Shown here piece by piece: positions 36,192-44,455 of a stretch of 64,000 nucleotides of DNA; the first letter of the stretch is position 1, and each line of letters begins with the position of its first letter. The translations under genes and the position numbers were made by a program. The notes under the pieces are model-generated. The model was not told the origin of the DNA. It saw only the letters and a list, made by a program, of their open reading frames with translations, and searched no databases. This DNA comes from HK1 sp965220535 (GTDB lineage Bacteria; Pseudomonadota; Gammaproteobacteria; HK1). The stretch spans positions 2,914,001-2,978,000 of the forward strand of contig OZ244833.1 of the NCBI GenBank assembly GCA_965220535.1. The letters are read 5' to 3'.

Positions 36192-37571
36192 ATGTCTCGC
36201 AAACTTTATATCCGCACTTTCGGCTGCCAGATGAACGAGTACGACTCCGCGCGTACCGCGGATCTGCTCGAGGAGAGCCAAGGGCTCGAACGCGTCGACC
36301 GCCCCGAGGATGCGGACGTGCTTTTGGTCAATACCTGCTCCGTCAGGGAAAAGGCGGCGGAGAAACTCTTTTCCGAGATCGGTCGCTGGCGGCGCTGGAA
36401 AAAAGAGCGGCCGGAGCTCGTCATCGGGGTCGGCGGTTGCGTGGCGAGCCAAGAAGGGGCGGCGATTCGGGAGCGGGCACCGTGGGTGGATGTCGTTTAC
36501 GGCCCTCAAACGCTGCATCGCTTGCCGGAGTTGTTGCCCTTGCCTGGGGCCGGGGCGCAAGGGGGTGCCGATACCGATCTCAAGCGTCGTCCGGCGGTCG
36601 ATATCTCCTTTCCGGAGATCGAGAAATTCGATCGCCTCCCCGAGCCGAGGGCCGATGGTCCCACCGCTTTCGTTTCGATCATGGAAGGATGCAGCAAATA
36701 CTGTACGTTTTGCGTGGTGCCCTATACCCGCGGCGAGGAGTTCAGTCGCCCCTTCGATGCGGTGATCGCCGAGATCGTTTCCCTCGCGGAGCAGGGGGTG
36801 CGCGAGATCACTTTGTTGGGTCAGAATGTGAACGCTTGGCGCGGGGCCATGTATGATGGCGGCGAATGCGATCTCGCGGAGTTGATCGCTTATGCGGCGG
36901 CCGTTCCCGGGATCGGGCGGATTCGTTATACGACTTCCCATCCCGTCGAGATGAGCGAGAGTTTGATCGAGGCCCATGGAACGATCGATGCGCTCGCCGA
37001 GCATCTGCATTTGCCGGTGCAAAGCGGCAGCGATGAAATCCTGCGGAGGATGAAGCGGAACTATAAGATCGATGACTATCTCGACAAGGTGCGACGACTG
37101 CGTGAAAACCGCCCCGATCTTTCGCTCTCATCGGATTTCATCGTGGGCTTTCCGGGCGAGAGCGAGGCCGACTTCCAAGCGACCATGGATTTGGTGGAGG
37201 AGGTCGCCTTCGATAATTCCTTCTCGTTCATCTACAGCGCTCGCCCCGGAACCCCGGCGGCGGAGTTGCCCGATGCGGTGCCCCTTGCGACCAAGCGCGA
37301 GCGCCTCGCACGCCTCCAAAGTAGGCTTACGGAACTGGCCTCGGCGATTTCCCGCTCGATGGTCGGCTCTCGTTATCGGATTTTGGTGGAAGGCCCGTCG
37401 AAGAAGGACGAGCGGGAACTTCGCGGGCGTACCGGTAATAATCGGGTGGTCAATTTCCCCCTTCCCAAGGATTTCGAGCCTTCGCGGATTGTCGGGCGCT
37501 TCGTCGATATCGAGATTGTCGATGCGCTCCCGAATTCCCTGCGCGGGTCGGATCTACGGATCATCGAATGA
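36192..37571 (+). CDS. miaB: tRNA-2-methylthio-N6-isopentenyladenosine synthase
   Basis: 459 residues, usual for MiaB, which adds a methylthio group to i6A37 of tRNAs. The N-terminal methylthiotransferase domain has its three cluster cysteines in TFGCQMNEYDS, VNTCSVREKA and GGCVASQEG. The radical-SAM cluster is C167-x3-C171-x2-C174 (EGCSKYCTFCVVPYTRG). HLPVQSGS and SDFIVGFPGE are further family marks, and a TRAM RNA-binding domain closes the protein (GRTGNNRVVNF). I chose the ATG at 36192 because homology begins at RKLYIRTFG. It starts the miaB-ybeZ-ybeY-ybeX operon, conserved in gammaproteobacteria. Confidence 0.95.
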   Translation: MSRKLYIRTFGCQMNEYDSARTADLLEESQGLERVDRPEDADVLLVNTCSVREKAAEKLFSEIGRWRRWKKERPELVIGVGGCVASQEGAAIRERAPWVDVVYGPQTLHRLPELLPLPGAGAQGGADTDLKRRPAVDISFPEIEKFDRLPEPRADGPTAFVSIMEGCSKYCTFCVVPYTRGEEFSRPFDAVIAEIVSLAEQGVREITLLGQNVNAWRGAMYDGGECDLAELIAYAAAVPGIGRIRYTTSHPVEMSESLIEAHGTIDALAEHLHLPVQSGSDEILRRMKRNYKIDDYLDKVRRLRENRPDLSLSSDFIVGFPGESEADFQATMDLVEEVAFDNSFSFIYSARPGTPAAELPDAVPLATKRERLARLQSRLTELASAISRSMVGSRYRILVEGPSKKDERELRGRTGNNRVVNFPLPKDFEPSRIVGRFVDIEIVDALPNSLRGSDLRIIE

Positions 37572-37576
37572 CGGTT

Positions 37577-37619
37577 TTCGAATGAACCATATTCGAATGA
37601 ACCATATACGGAGGTGATT
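37577..37619 (+). promoter_or_regulatory. Strong Shine-Dalgarno without an evident gene, after a short direct repeat
   Basis: Two copies of TTCGAATGAACCATAT occur near 37576-37607. GGAGGTGAT at 37610-37618 is a full match to the 16S anti-Shine-Dalgarno. No ATG follows at the right distance. A 33-codon frame from a CTG at 37623 (or a GTG at 37614) ends at 37724, overlapping the GTG start of ybeZ at 37711. It may encode a leader peptide coupled to ybeZ. Confidence 0.35.
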
Positions 37620-37710
37620 TTTCTGAACCATCGACTTTTCGCAGAAGCCATCTTGCATCGCCGGCATTCCTTGGTCATGATTTGCATCTTCATGCATATA
37701 TCGAGCGCTC

Positions 37711-38862
37711 GTGGCTTCTTCTGATCCCCTTTTGAACGATCCTCGTTCCCGGATCGCTCCCGTCGCGCCTCCTTTGTCGGGAGATGGCTCGGCTTCGATG
37801 CGAAAGGTTCGTATCGTCTTGGAGCCGGCGGATAATGAGCGGCTTTCGAATCTTTGCGGTCCTTTGGATCGGCATCTGCGGCAGGTGGAGGATCGATTGG
37901 GTGTCGAGATCGTCACTCGCGGCAATGCCTTCGACTTGACCGGGGAGCCGCCGGCGGTACAAGGGGCTCGCAGGCTCTTGCTCGATCTTTATGCCGCAAC
38001 CGGCCAGACTCCCTTGGATGACGAGCGAGTGCATCTGTTCTTGCAGGAATGGCGATTGCGGATCGCGGACGAGGCCGCCGGGGGCGATCTCGAAGACGAG
38101 GACGAGGACGAGGAGGACGATGGCGCTCGGAACGAGATTCGCGTCCGGCGCGGGAAGGTGGTCCGCGGCCGCGGTCGCAATCAGCAGAAATATCTGCATG
38201 CGATCCGCACCCACGATGTCAACTTCGGTATCGGTCCTGCGGGGACCGGCAAGACCTATCTTGCGGTGGCGTGCGCGGTCGAGGCTTTGGAAAGCGATCG
38301 GGTCAGTCGGATCGTGTTGGTGCGCCCCGCGGTGGAGGCCGGCGAGAGGCTCGGATTTCTCCCGGGCGATCTGCAGCAAAAGGTCGACCCCTACCTTCGC
38401 CCTCTTTTCGATGCGCTCCACGAGACCCTCGGCTACGAGCGGGTGGCGAAGCTGATCGAGCGCAATGTCATCGAGGTCGCGCCGCTCGCCTATATGCGCG
38501 GCCGCACCCTCAACGAATCCTTCATCATCCTCGACGAAGCCCAAAACACCTCCATCGAGCAGATGAAGATGTTCCTCACCCGCATCGGTTTTGGCTCCAC
38601 GGCGGTGATCAACGGCGACATCACCCAAATCGATCTCCCATCGTCGCAGCGCTCGGGTCTGCGCCATGCGATGGATGTTCTGCGGGAGGTCGAAGGCATT
38701 GCTTGGACGCGATTCGGTAGCCCGGATGTGGTGCGCCATCCGATTGTGACCCGTATCCTCGATGCCTACGAGGCGATCGAAACGCGCGAGGAAACGCCGG
38801 GGAACCATCGGGCGGTGGCGGAAACAAGGAGCCGGGAAGCAAGGAGCCGGACGAGGCGATGA
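37711..38862 (+). CDS. ybeZ: PhoH-like ATPase YbeZ
   Basis: 383 residues. The PhoH-type P-loop domain has Walker A GPAGTGKT (about 173-180), the VRPAVEAGERLGFLPGD block typical of PhoH/YbeZ, and Walker B FIILDEAQNTS. YbeZ works with YbeY in ribosome quality control and rRNA maturation, likely as an RNA helicase-like ATPase. A very acidic insert (EDEDEDEEDD, about residues 126-138) lies between the N-terminal domain and the P-loop and is unusual. The start is a GTG at 37711; a leader frame may overlap it. The stop overlaps the ybeY ATG (ATGA at 38859), so translation is coupled. Confidence 0.92.
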   Translation: MASSDPLLNDPRSRIAPVAPPLSGDGSASMRKVRIVLEPADNERLSNLCGPLDRHLRQVEDRLGVEIVTRGNAFDLTGEPPAVQGARRLLLDLYAATGQTPLDDERVHLFLQEWRLRIADEAAGGDLEDEDEDEEDDGARNEIRVRRGKVVRGRGRNQQKYLHAIRTHDVNFGIGPAGTGKTYLAVACAVEALESDRVSRIVLVRPAVEAGERLGFLPGDLQQKVDPYLRPLFDALHETLGYERVAKLIERNVIEVAPLAYMRGRTLNESFIILDEAQNTSIEQMKMFLTRIGFGSTAVINGDITQIDLPSSQRSGLRHAMDVLREVEGIAWTRFGSPDVVRHPIVTRILDAYEAIETREETPGNHRAVAETRSREARSRTRR

Positions 38863-39407
38863 GCGGCGGCGCTATCACCGTGCAACGGGCGTGCAAGATG
38901 CCCGGTATACCCTCCTCTTCGCGGCTTGTGCGTTTCGCGCAAGCGGCGCTTGCCGAGCGTATGCCCGCCGCCCGCATGACGGTGCGGGTGGTGGACGAAG
39001 CGGAAGGGTCGATGCTCAATGCGCGCTATCGCCTGCGCGATTCATCCATCGAACGCGCCACCAATGTCTTGGCGTTTCCTTTCGAAGCGCCCGGTATCGC
39101 TCCTTCGAAGGACAGGGAGATCGGCGATGTCGTGGTCTGCGCTCCGGTGGTCGCCCGCGAGGCGAAAAAGCAATCCAAATCCTTGGAGGCGCATTGGGCG
39201 CATTTGGTCGTACACGGCACTTTGCATCTGCTGGGCTACGATCACGACGAACCCGATGCCGCCGCCGTCATGGAGGGAGTCGAGCGCGATTTGATGGCCG
39301 CGCTCGGTTATCCCGATCCCTACAGGGATGAAACAGCAGGGGTGAAGCGGATGCGGCAAGGCGCCGCTCCGCAAACATCGTCGCAATCGTTTGAGGTGAA
39401 GCCGTGA
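38859..39407 (+). CDS. ybeY: Endoribonuclease YbeY
   Basis: 182 residues. The zinc-binding signature is HGTLHLLGYDH (about residues 121-131), with the three histidines of the UPF0054 family. The TNVLAFPFE and GDVVVCAPVV stretches upstream are also typical. YbeY acts in 16S rRNA 3' maturation and 70S ribosome quality control. It overlaps ybeZ by 4 bases and the GTG of ybeX by 4 bases, the standard coupled arrangement. The C-terminal 25 residues (after YPDPYRDE) are longer than usual and polar. Confidence 0.93.
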   Translation: MSGGAITVQRACKMPGIPSSSRLVRFAQAALAERMPAARMTVRVVDEAEGSMLNARYRLRDSSIERATNVLAFPFEAPGIAPSKDREIGDVVVCAPVVAREAKKQSKSLEAHWAHLVVHGTLHLLGYDHDEPDAAAVMEGVERDLMAALGYPDPYRDETAGVKRMRQGAAPQTSSQSFEVKP

Positions 39408-40366
39408 ACGAATCCCCCGAAGAACCCCCTAGTAGACCCTCGGGCAACGGGGCTTCCGGTGGTCCCCTTGCCCGCCTTCAGATCACCCCTCGCGCGTTGT
39501 TGGAGCGACTGGCGAAGGTGCGATCGGATAAGCCGAAGTTTTTGCCGCGGGATCGAGAAGGCCTGATCGAGATCCTGCGCGCATCGGGGCGGGAGCGCAA
39601 TCTGATCGACACCGATACGCTGACCATTTTGGAAAACGCGATCAATGTCCAAGATATCAAAGTGCGCGATATCATGGTGCCGCGAGTGCAGATGGTGGTC
39701 ATCGAGGAAGATCGGGAGCCGGAGGAATTCATTCAGGAAGTGATCTTGTCCGGCCATTCGCGTTTTCCCGTGATCAAGGAGGACCGTCATAACGTGCGGG
39801 GGATCTTGTTGGCCAAGGATTTGTTGGCCCATTTCGTCGGTGATCCGGGCAAGGACGCTCGTTTTTCCATCGCCGACATGATGCGTCCGGCGGCCTTCAT
39901 TCCCGAGAGCAAGCGTCTTTATCATCTTCTGCGCGATTTCCGCAGAAGTCGCAATCACATGGCGATCGTCGTCAACGAGCACGAGGACGTCGCCGGGCTC
40001 GTAACCATCGAGGATGTGCTAGAGCAAATCGTCGGCGAGATCGACGATGAGCACGATAGCACCGATGGCACTTTGATCAACGAGCATCCCGATGGCACGT
40101 TCACCATCGAAGCCCGCATCCCGATCGATGATTTCAACGAGCATTTCGATTGCGACCTCGACGATGACGAGTTCGACACCATCGGCGGCTTGGTGGTGCG
40201 GGCCTTCGAGCGCTTGCCCGCCAAAGGCGAGCGCACGCAAATCGGCGGTTTTCACTTCACCGTCCTTCGGGCCGACAAGCGTCGTATTTACCTGCTGCGG
40301 GTGCAAAGGCCGTCGGCACCGGATGATGAATCGGGTGCCACCGAGTCTTCCGATGGATCGGACTGA
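39404..40366 (+). CDS. corC: CorC/YbeX, CBS-domain protein
   Basis: 320 residues. Two CBS domains occupy about residues 90-210 (IMVPRVQMVVI; HSRFPVIKEDRHNVRGILLAKDLL; MAIVVNEHEDVAGLVTIEDVLEQIVGEIDDEHD). A CorC/HlyC transporter-associated domain follows (FTIEARIPIDDFNEHF). No membrane segments are seen, so it is the short, soluble form linked with magnesium/cobalt efflux and, as YbeX, with ribosome assembly. GTG start at 39404 overlaps the ybeY stop. In many gammaproteobacteria lnt comes next; here it is displaced by about 10 kb. Confidence 0.92.
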   Translation: MNESPEEPPSRPSGNGASGGPLARLQITPRALLERLAKVRSDKPKFLPRDREGLIEILRASGRERNLIDTDTLTILENAINVQDIKVRDIMVPRVQMVVIEEDREPEEFIQEVILSGHSRFPVIKEDRHNVRGILLAKDLLAHFVGDPGKDARFSIADMMRPAAFIPESKRLYHLLRDFRRSRNHMAIVVNEHEDVAGLVTIEDVLEQIVGEIDDEHDSTDGTLINEHPDGTFTIEARIPIDDFNEHFDCDLDDDEFDTIGGLVVRAFERLPAKGERTQIGGFHFTVLRADKRRIYLLRVQRPSAPDDESGATESSDGSD

Positions 40367-40760
40367 AATCGAAGCGGGGCTCTCGGCCGATAGCGAGGCG
40401 AAGCCCGAAGCCGAGGATTGGTTGCGAGGGCGAGGGCAGCGAAGAAGGGGCTTGCCAGGTAGATGATTCTCTTGAATCGACGGCCTTTTTTCGCATTGGA
40501 AGACGGCTTTTGCAAAAAGCAAAGCCCTTTTTATCGAGCACGACAGGCTACCTAGGGGCTCCAAGAGCCATTGTATCCGGCGGAAATTTGTTGTACGCTC
40601 GCGACTGCCTCGGTGGGTGGGGCTGCGGATATCGGTCTCGTTGATTGGCCTTGCGATCGGAGACGGACGGGCTTGCAGGAATGGCTCGAGCGATCCGAAA
40701 CCGCAGGCCATCCCCTTGATGGCTTTGCGAGAATTGACCCTTGACAAGGAGGGTGGATGG
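40367..40760. other. Spacer between corC and the sulfur-type operon
   Basis: Holds the terminator at 40505-40532 and, at its end, AAGGAGG (40746-40752), a strong ribosome site for the GHKL ATPase. The promoter of that operon should lie between 40533 and 40740; I could not pick -10/-35 boxes with confidence. Confidence 0.5.
40505..40532 (+). terminator. Intrinsic terminator closing the miaB-ybeX operon
   Basis: GGCTTTTGC (40505-40513) pairs with GCAAAGCC (40519-40526) across an AAAAA loop with one bulge, followed by CTTTTT. It is the right form for a rho-independent terminator and lies 140 bases after corC. Confidence 0.7.
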
Positions 40761-42755
40761 ATGAGTCTTGATTTGGAATTTATCCTGGGCGGTCCCCCGG
40801 AAGGCTTTCGTAGTTCCGCATCGGCCGATAATGCCGAGGCCGACCCGGATATCATCTTAAGAGAGCTGACCCAAAACGCTTTGGACGCCTCCGTGGAGGC
40901 GAATCGGGATATTACGCAGATTCGTATCGAAATCGAATCCTTGTCGCTCGAAGATATACCCGCTCTTGAAAGTTACCGAGAGCATTTCAAGAGCGCTTGC
41001 GAGACTCATAAGAAGAACGGCAGTTTGGAGCAGGCCCAAACGATTGTGGAGGAGATTCGCTCTAGCATCGAAAAGGGTGACGAACTGCAGGTGATGTGGT
41101 TTTTGGATAACGGCGTCGGCATCGATGACGAACGTATGGAGCGCCTTTTCGGGGACGGTGTCGGAGGAAAGGCCAAGGGGGCGGCGGGTTCTTTCGGCGT
41201 CGGTCATTTGACGTCTTTCCCCGCCTCGAATATTCGCTATGTACTTTATGGCGGGATATCCGATAGCGCAGGAAATAAGACTTCCAAGAAAAATCGTATC
41301 TTTTCCGGCCATACAATTCTCGCCGCCCATGACCCTTTGATAAATAAATCTTATGGCGCTATCAAAAAATCTGGGGGGGGGGGGGGGGGGCGCGATAGTA
41401 ATGCGGAACTTTGCAGCAAAGACGGATATTTGGTCAAAGAAATATCCAAGGTAGACTTCTTCAAGCGATTCGAATTCCATGAAGGAAATAGATGTCCGAA
41501 AATCATCGCCGACAAACTCGATATTGTAGGGAAGAATTTCGGCACCGGTTCGGCGGTCGGAATTCTCGCTTTCAATCGCTTCCGGCGCTTCGACGATAAT
41601 AAGAATGTCATAGAGGATATCGAAAGAGCGATTGCAAGTCATTTCTTGCCTCTGGTTTTCGAAGAAAAACTAAGAGTCGGAGTTTATCAGGATGGTTCAC
41701 ATCGTTCCGATATCGATAAATCTAATTTGCAAAAGATACTTGGACGCTATAGTAAAAAAACGCGTAGCAGAAAGAATTCCGTCGGTCCTTCCGGCGGAAA
41801 TATATGGGATGCCTATCGAACATTGGAAGACCCTCGCTTGGAATATCTATCGATTCCGACCTCCATGGGGCAGGTGCCTTTGCGCTTTCGGTTCTTGAAA
41901 GGACCCGATGAAAGATCGGGTACGAGAATCCAACTCTATCGAAACGGCATGTGGATAGAGGACAACCTGCCTCGGAATTCTCGCAGTGAATTCAATCGCA
42001 GCGATCCCTTCAATGCCCTTTTACTTTTGGATATGAAGGATTGCTCGGATGCTTGCGAAATCGTGCGCAAGGCCGAAGGTCCGAAGCATACCGATATCAA
42101 GCCGTCTCGCTTGGGGAAGGGGGATCAACAAAAGTTGGGGAAGTTGTTCGAAGAAATCAAAGCGGGGTTGTTGCAGATCGCCCCGCCTCGAGAAGAATCC
42201 GATACCGCTTTTCTGTCCGAGTTTTTCGTTCTTTCCGGGAGCGAGCAGAATCCGAGAAAACATCCGAAGCCGAGCCGAGCCCGTCAACAACCGAGCCCCG
42301 GCCCGGGCACTACCTCCGAGAAAGGCGCCGATAAAAAGAAGGCGGTGCGCTCGGACAAACCGTGGAAATTCAAAAGACAGGGGAATCTTTTGGATACCCA
42401 ATCCATTCTGGTGGCTCAAGAAGACGGGGTTCGAATCAGATTGCGAGTGAAGGAAAAGGTGCGCAATGCCGAGCTTCGTTTGGCATTGGTATCAGGCACG
42501 GACGATTCCTGCGATCAGCCCATCCCCGATGAGTTCATAGAAATTGGATCGTCCGCGAAGATGGCGGGCGAGCCGATCTCCGAAGATAGCTATATCGAAG
42601 GCGAAGGCAATAAAACTCGCGCGATCGCTCTTGGAAGGATCGATCCCGATGGCGAGGATATCGATCTTTGGATTCCATGCACCCCCCCGGCTGATTCGAG
42701 GATCGAGGTGCAAGTCGTCAGGCGAGGGGAGAGAAACCGTGCCCAAGAAAACTAA
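40761..42755 (+). CDS. GHKL (histidine-kinase-type) ATPase, first gene of a putative sulfur-based defence operon
   Basis: 664 residues. GHKL ATPase motifs are clear: N box ELTQNALDA at 35-43, DNGVGID at about 117-123 and GSFGVGH at about 144-150. A DNA-gyrase/MORC-like fold is likely; no kinase dimerisation domain or transmembrane segment is seen. Residues 205-210 are six glycines coded by an uninterrupted run of 18 G (41373-41390). The C-terminal 240 residues are not recognised, with a proline/serine-rich linker around residue 505. The ATG at 40761 follows AAGGAGG by 8 bases. It overlaps the next gene by 17 bases. The partners (PP-loop, cysteine desulfurase, DUF262) suggest DNA modification or defence. 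Confidence 0.75.
   Translation: MSLDLEFILGGPPEGFRSSASADNAEADPDIILRELTQNALDASVEANRDITQIRIEIESLSLEDIPALESYREHFKSACETHKKNGSLEQAQTIVEEIRSSIEKGDELQVMWFLDNGVGIDDERMERLFGDGVGGKAKGAAGSFGVGHLTSFPASNIRYVLYGGISDSAGNKTSKKNRIFSGHTILAAHDPLINKSYGAIKKSGGGGGGRDSNAELCSKDGYLVKEISKVDFFKRFEFHEGNRCPKIIADKLDIVGKNFGTGSAVGILAFNRFRRFDDNKNVIEDIERAIASHFLPLVFEEKLRVGVYQDGSHRSDIDKSNLQKILGRYSKKTRSRKNSVGPSGGNIWDAYRTLEDPRLEYLSIPTSMGQVPLRFRFLKGPDERSGTRIQLYRNGMWIEDNLPRNSRSEFNRSDPFNALLLLDMKDCSDACEIVRKAEGPKHTDIKPSRLGKGDQQKLGKLFEEIKAGLLQIAPPREESDTAFLSEFFVLSGSEQNPRKHPKPSRARQQPSPGPGTTSEKGADKKKAVRSDKPWKFKRQGNLLDTQSILVAQEDGVRIRLRVKEKVRNAELRLALVSGTDDSCDQPIPDEFIEIGSSAKMAGEPISEDSYIEGEGNKTRAIALGRIDPDGEDIDLWIPCTPPADSRIEVQVVRRGERNRAQEN
41373..41390 (+). 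repeat. Homopolymer of 18 G in coding sequence
   Basis: An uninterrupted run of 18 G codes six glycines in frame (residues 205-210 of the ATPase). Loss or gain of one or two G would truncate the protein soon after. Runs this long are slippage hot spots, but also sequencing-error sites. Confidence 0.9.
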
Positions 42756-43593
42756 AGGAGTTTCCGATCAATTTCCCATGATGCAACCGGGGTTGATGGA
42801 TTATGTCGATGGCGAGTACAAGGTCATCGATCTCGATTCAATGGTGGACTCCATCAGCGTGCATCATTCGTTGAAGGGAGATTCTCTTGTCAGTCAATAT
42901 GTGCTCGAAGGAAAAGCGGTTTTTGCAACCGAAGTATCGTCTCCTCATTCAACCTATAGAAAGACATTCAAACACGAGTGGGAAGAGACCGAGCCGTCTT
43001 TGGAAGTCAAGCAATCGTTTTCCGTCGATAGGGAAAAGATGGACGGTCCTGTTTTTTATCGACCCTTGGTGGCGGTGAAAGAATCGATAAAAGAAGAAAG
43101 AATTCGACTGCAGGCGGAACACGGGGTGCATGAATTGTTTTACGGGCAGGAGATGCTGATCCGCCCGGGCACGATTCTTGCCAGAGATGTATTTTGGAAT
43201 TCGGAAGACTATCGACTTAACCTGTTTGAAATAGACGAGAATAAAAATTTGAAAAAGGGAAGTTTTGAGGTCAAGGAAGTCCCTGACAAGGGTTTCTATT
43301 TCAGAGTCGAGCTCGCCCCTGATCTCTATCGGTTTGTCAAGAACGCACGGGGCGATCAGTACGATTTCAAAGAAGCGATCTTGACCTTCGCCTTTTCCGA
43401 AGGGTTGAATATCATTTATCGAGATTATCGAGAAGAGGATGCTTGGACAAAGCATCTCGCTCTTCGCAGTCTTTACGAGAGGATTCACGAAGAGGGTTTG
43501 GATGCTTGGGATAGTGATAATTTCAAGCCTGAAAAAATCGTCACGACGCTAAAGCCGATCAATGGAGCCCTGCGCGATGATGAGAACGATTGA
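42739..43593 (+). CDS. Unknown protein, second gene of the operon
   Basis: 284 residues, family not recognised. The GTG at 42739 has AGGGGAGAG upstream and overlaps the ATPase stop by 17 bases. The middle is beta-rich with several aromatic residues, such as HELFYGQEMLIRPG, and GFYFRVELAPDLYRFVK. The C-terminus is helical (KHLALRSLYERIHEEGLDAW). No membrane segment, signal peptide or catalytic motif is obvious. It lies between the ATPase and another unknown protein in a fully overlapping operon, so a structural or DNA-binding subunit of the same complex is plausible (inference). Confidence 0.7.
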   Translation: MPKKTKGVSDQFPMMQPGLMDYVDGEYKVIDLDSMVDSISVHHSLKGDSLVSQYVLEGKAVFATEVSSPHSTYRKTFKHEWEETEPSLEVKQSFSVDREKMDGPVFYRPLVAVKESIKEERIRLQAEHGVHELFYGQEMLIRPGTILARDVFWNSEDYRLNLFEIDENKNLKKGSFEVKEVPDKGFYFRVELAPDLYRFVKNARGDQYDFKEAILTFAFSEGLNIIYRDYREEDAWTKHLALRSLYERIHEEGLDAWDSDNFKPEKIVTTLKPINGALRDDEND

Positions 43594-44455
43594 ATACTCG
43601 AGGGTTAATGAAGCGCAGAAGAATCTTCTTCCTCGTAAGGGTTCATCGGAGCGAGGAGGGGATATCCAGCGCAATTTTTTGAAAGCGGCTCGAGATTATC
43701 CTTGGGATTTTTGCAAGGAGATTCGAAGATGGGGTCTTCAAGAAGGAGAGGAGCCTCCGATTCCGAATAAAAAATGGAGCGAGAAAGAGTTTATCGATCC
43801 TCCATCGACTACCGAGAGGATCATCGTCGAGACGTGGAGAGACCTCACCCCGGCCGAAGCCTCTCGCTCGGAGACTTGGTTCTCTATCAATTTGACGATG
43901 ATTGAAAAAAATATCATCGAGAGTTCTTATTTGGCAGGCGAATCGGGTCGAGGAACGACAGGGCGTGATTTCATTTCCGATGCTTTAGGGGGAAACGATC
44001 CCGACAAAGTCGATCGGTGTGTCCGGCGTATCCTGCGTCGTCTCGGTGGCGTTTTGGAGCGAGGAAGTAGAACCGTGTATTTGGATTGTCCGCCGGCGAG
44101 GGCATGGTGGCGTCATCGATACGCTTGCGAAACCAACGAGATATTCGAGCATAGCATCGATGATTTATCCGATCTCTTGAGGAAAAAATCGCTATGGAAC
44201 GAGTTGATTCCGGCGATGACCAGCTATTTGACGCTGATCGGCGATTCCAATATCCGCCCGAGTCTGATTTCATTTCTCGAGGATAAGACCTCGGGGAGTT
44301 TCGACAACAAGGAGATCGACATCAAGGATTTGATTTTACGGATCGGCCGTCGGGCGGAAATACAGGCTCTGGGTTCTTTGTCGCCCCAGCAGGTATTCGA
44401 AATCATTCGCAGTGATATTTTTCCTCTGCTCCAACAGGAAAACTCCGTGCGATGA
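43577..44455 (+). CDS. Unknown protein, third gene of the operon
   Basis: 292 residues, family not recognised. It overlaps the previous gene by 17 bases; the ATG at 43577 (with GGAG nine bases upstream) or 43580 are both possible. Helical and charged, with WDFCKEIRRWGL near the start, a block ILRRLGGVLERGSRTVYLD (about residues 154-172), and a WWRHRYACE motif just after. The end overlaps the PP-loop gene by four bases (ATGA). No enzyme motif is evident. Co-translation with the PP-loop protein suggests they act together. Confidence 0.7.
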   Translation: MMRTIEYSRVNEAQKNLLPRKGSSERGGDIQRNFLKAARDYPWDFCKEIRRWGLQEGEEPPIPNKKWSEKEFIDPPSTTERIIVETWRDLTPAEASRSETWFSINLTMIEKNIIESSYLAGESGRGTTGRDFISDALGGNDPDKVDRCVRRILRRLGGVLERGSRTVYLDCPPARAWWRHRYACETNEIFEHSIDDLSDLLRKKSLWNELIPAMTSYLTLIGDSNIRPSLISFLEDKTSGSFDNKEIDIKDLILRIGRRAEIQALGSLSPQQVFEIIRSDIFPLLQQENSVR

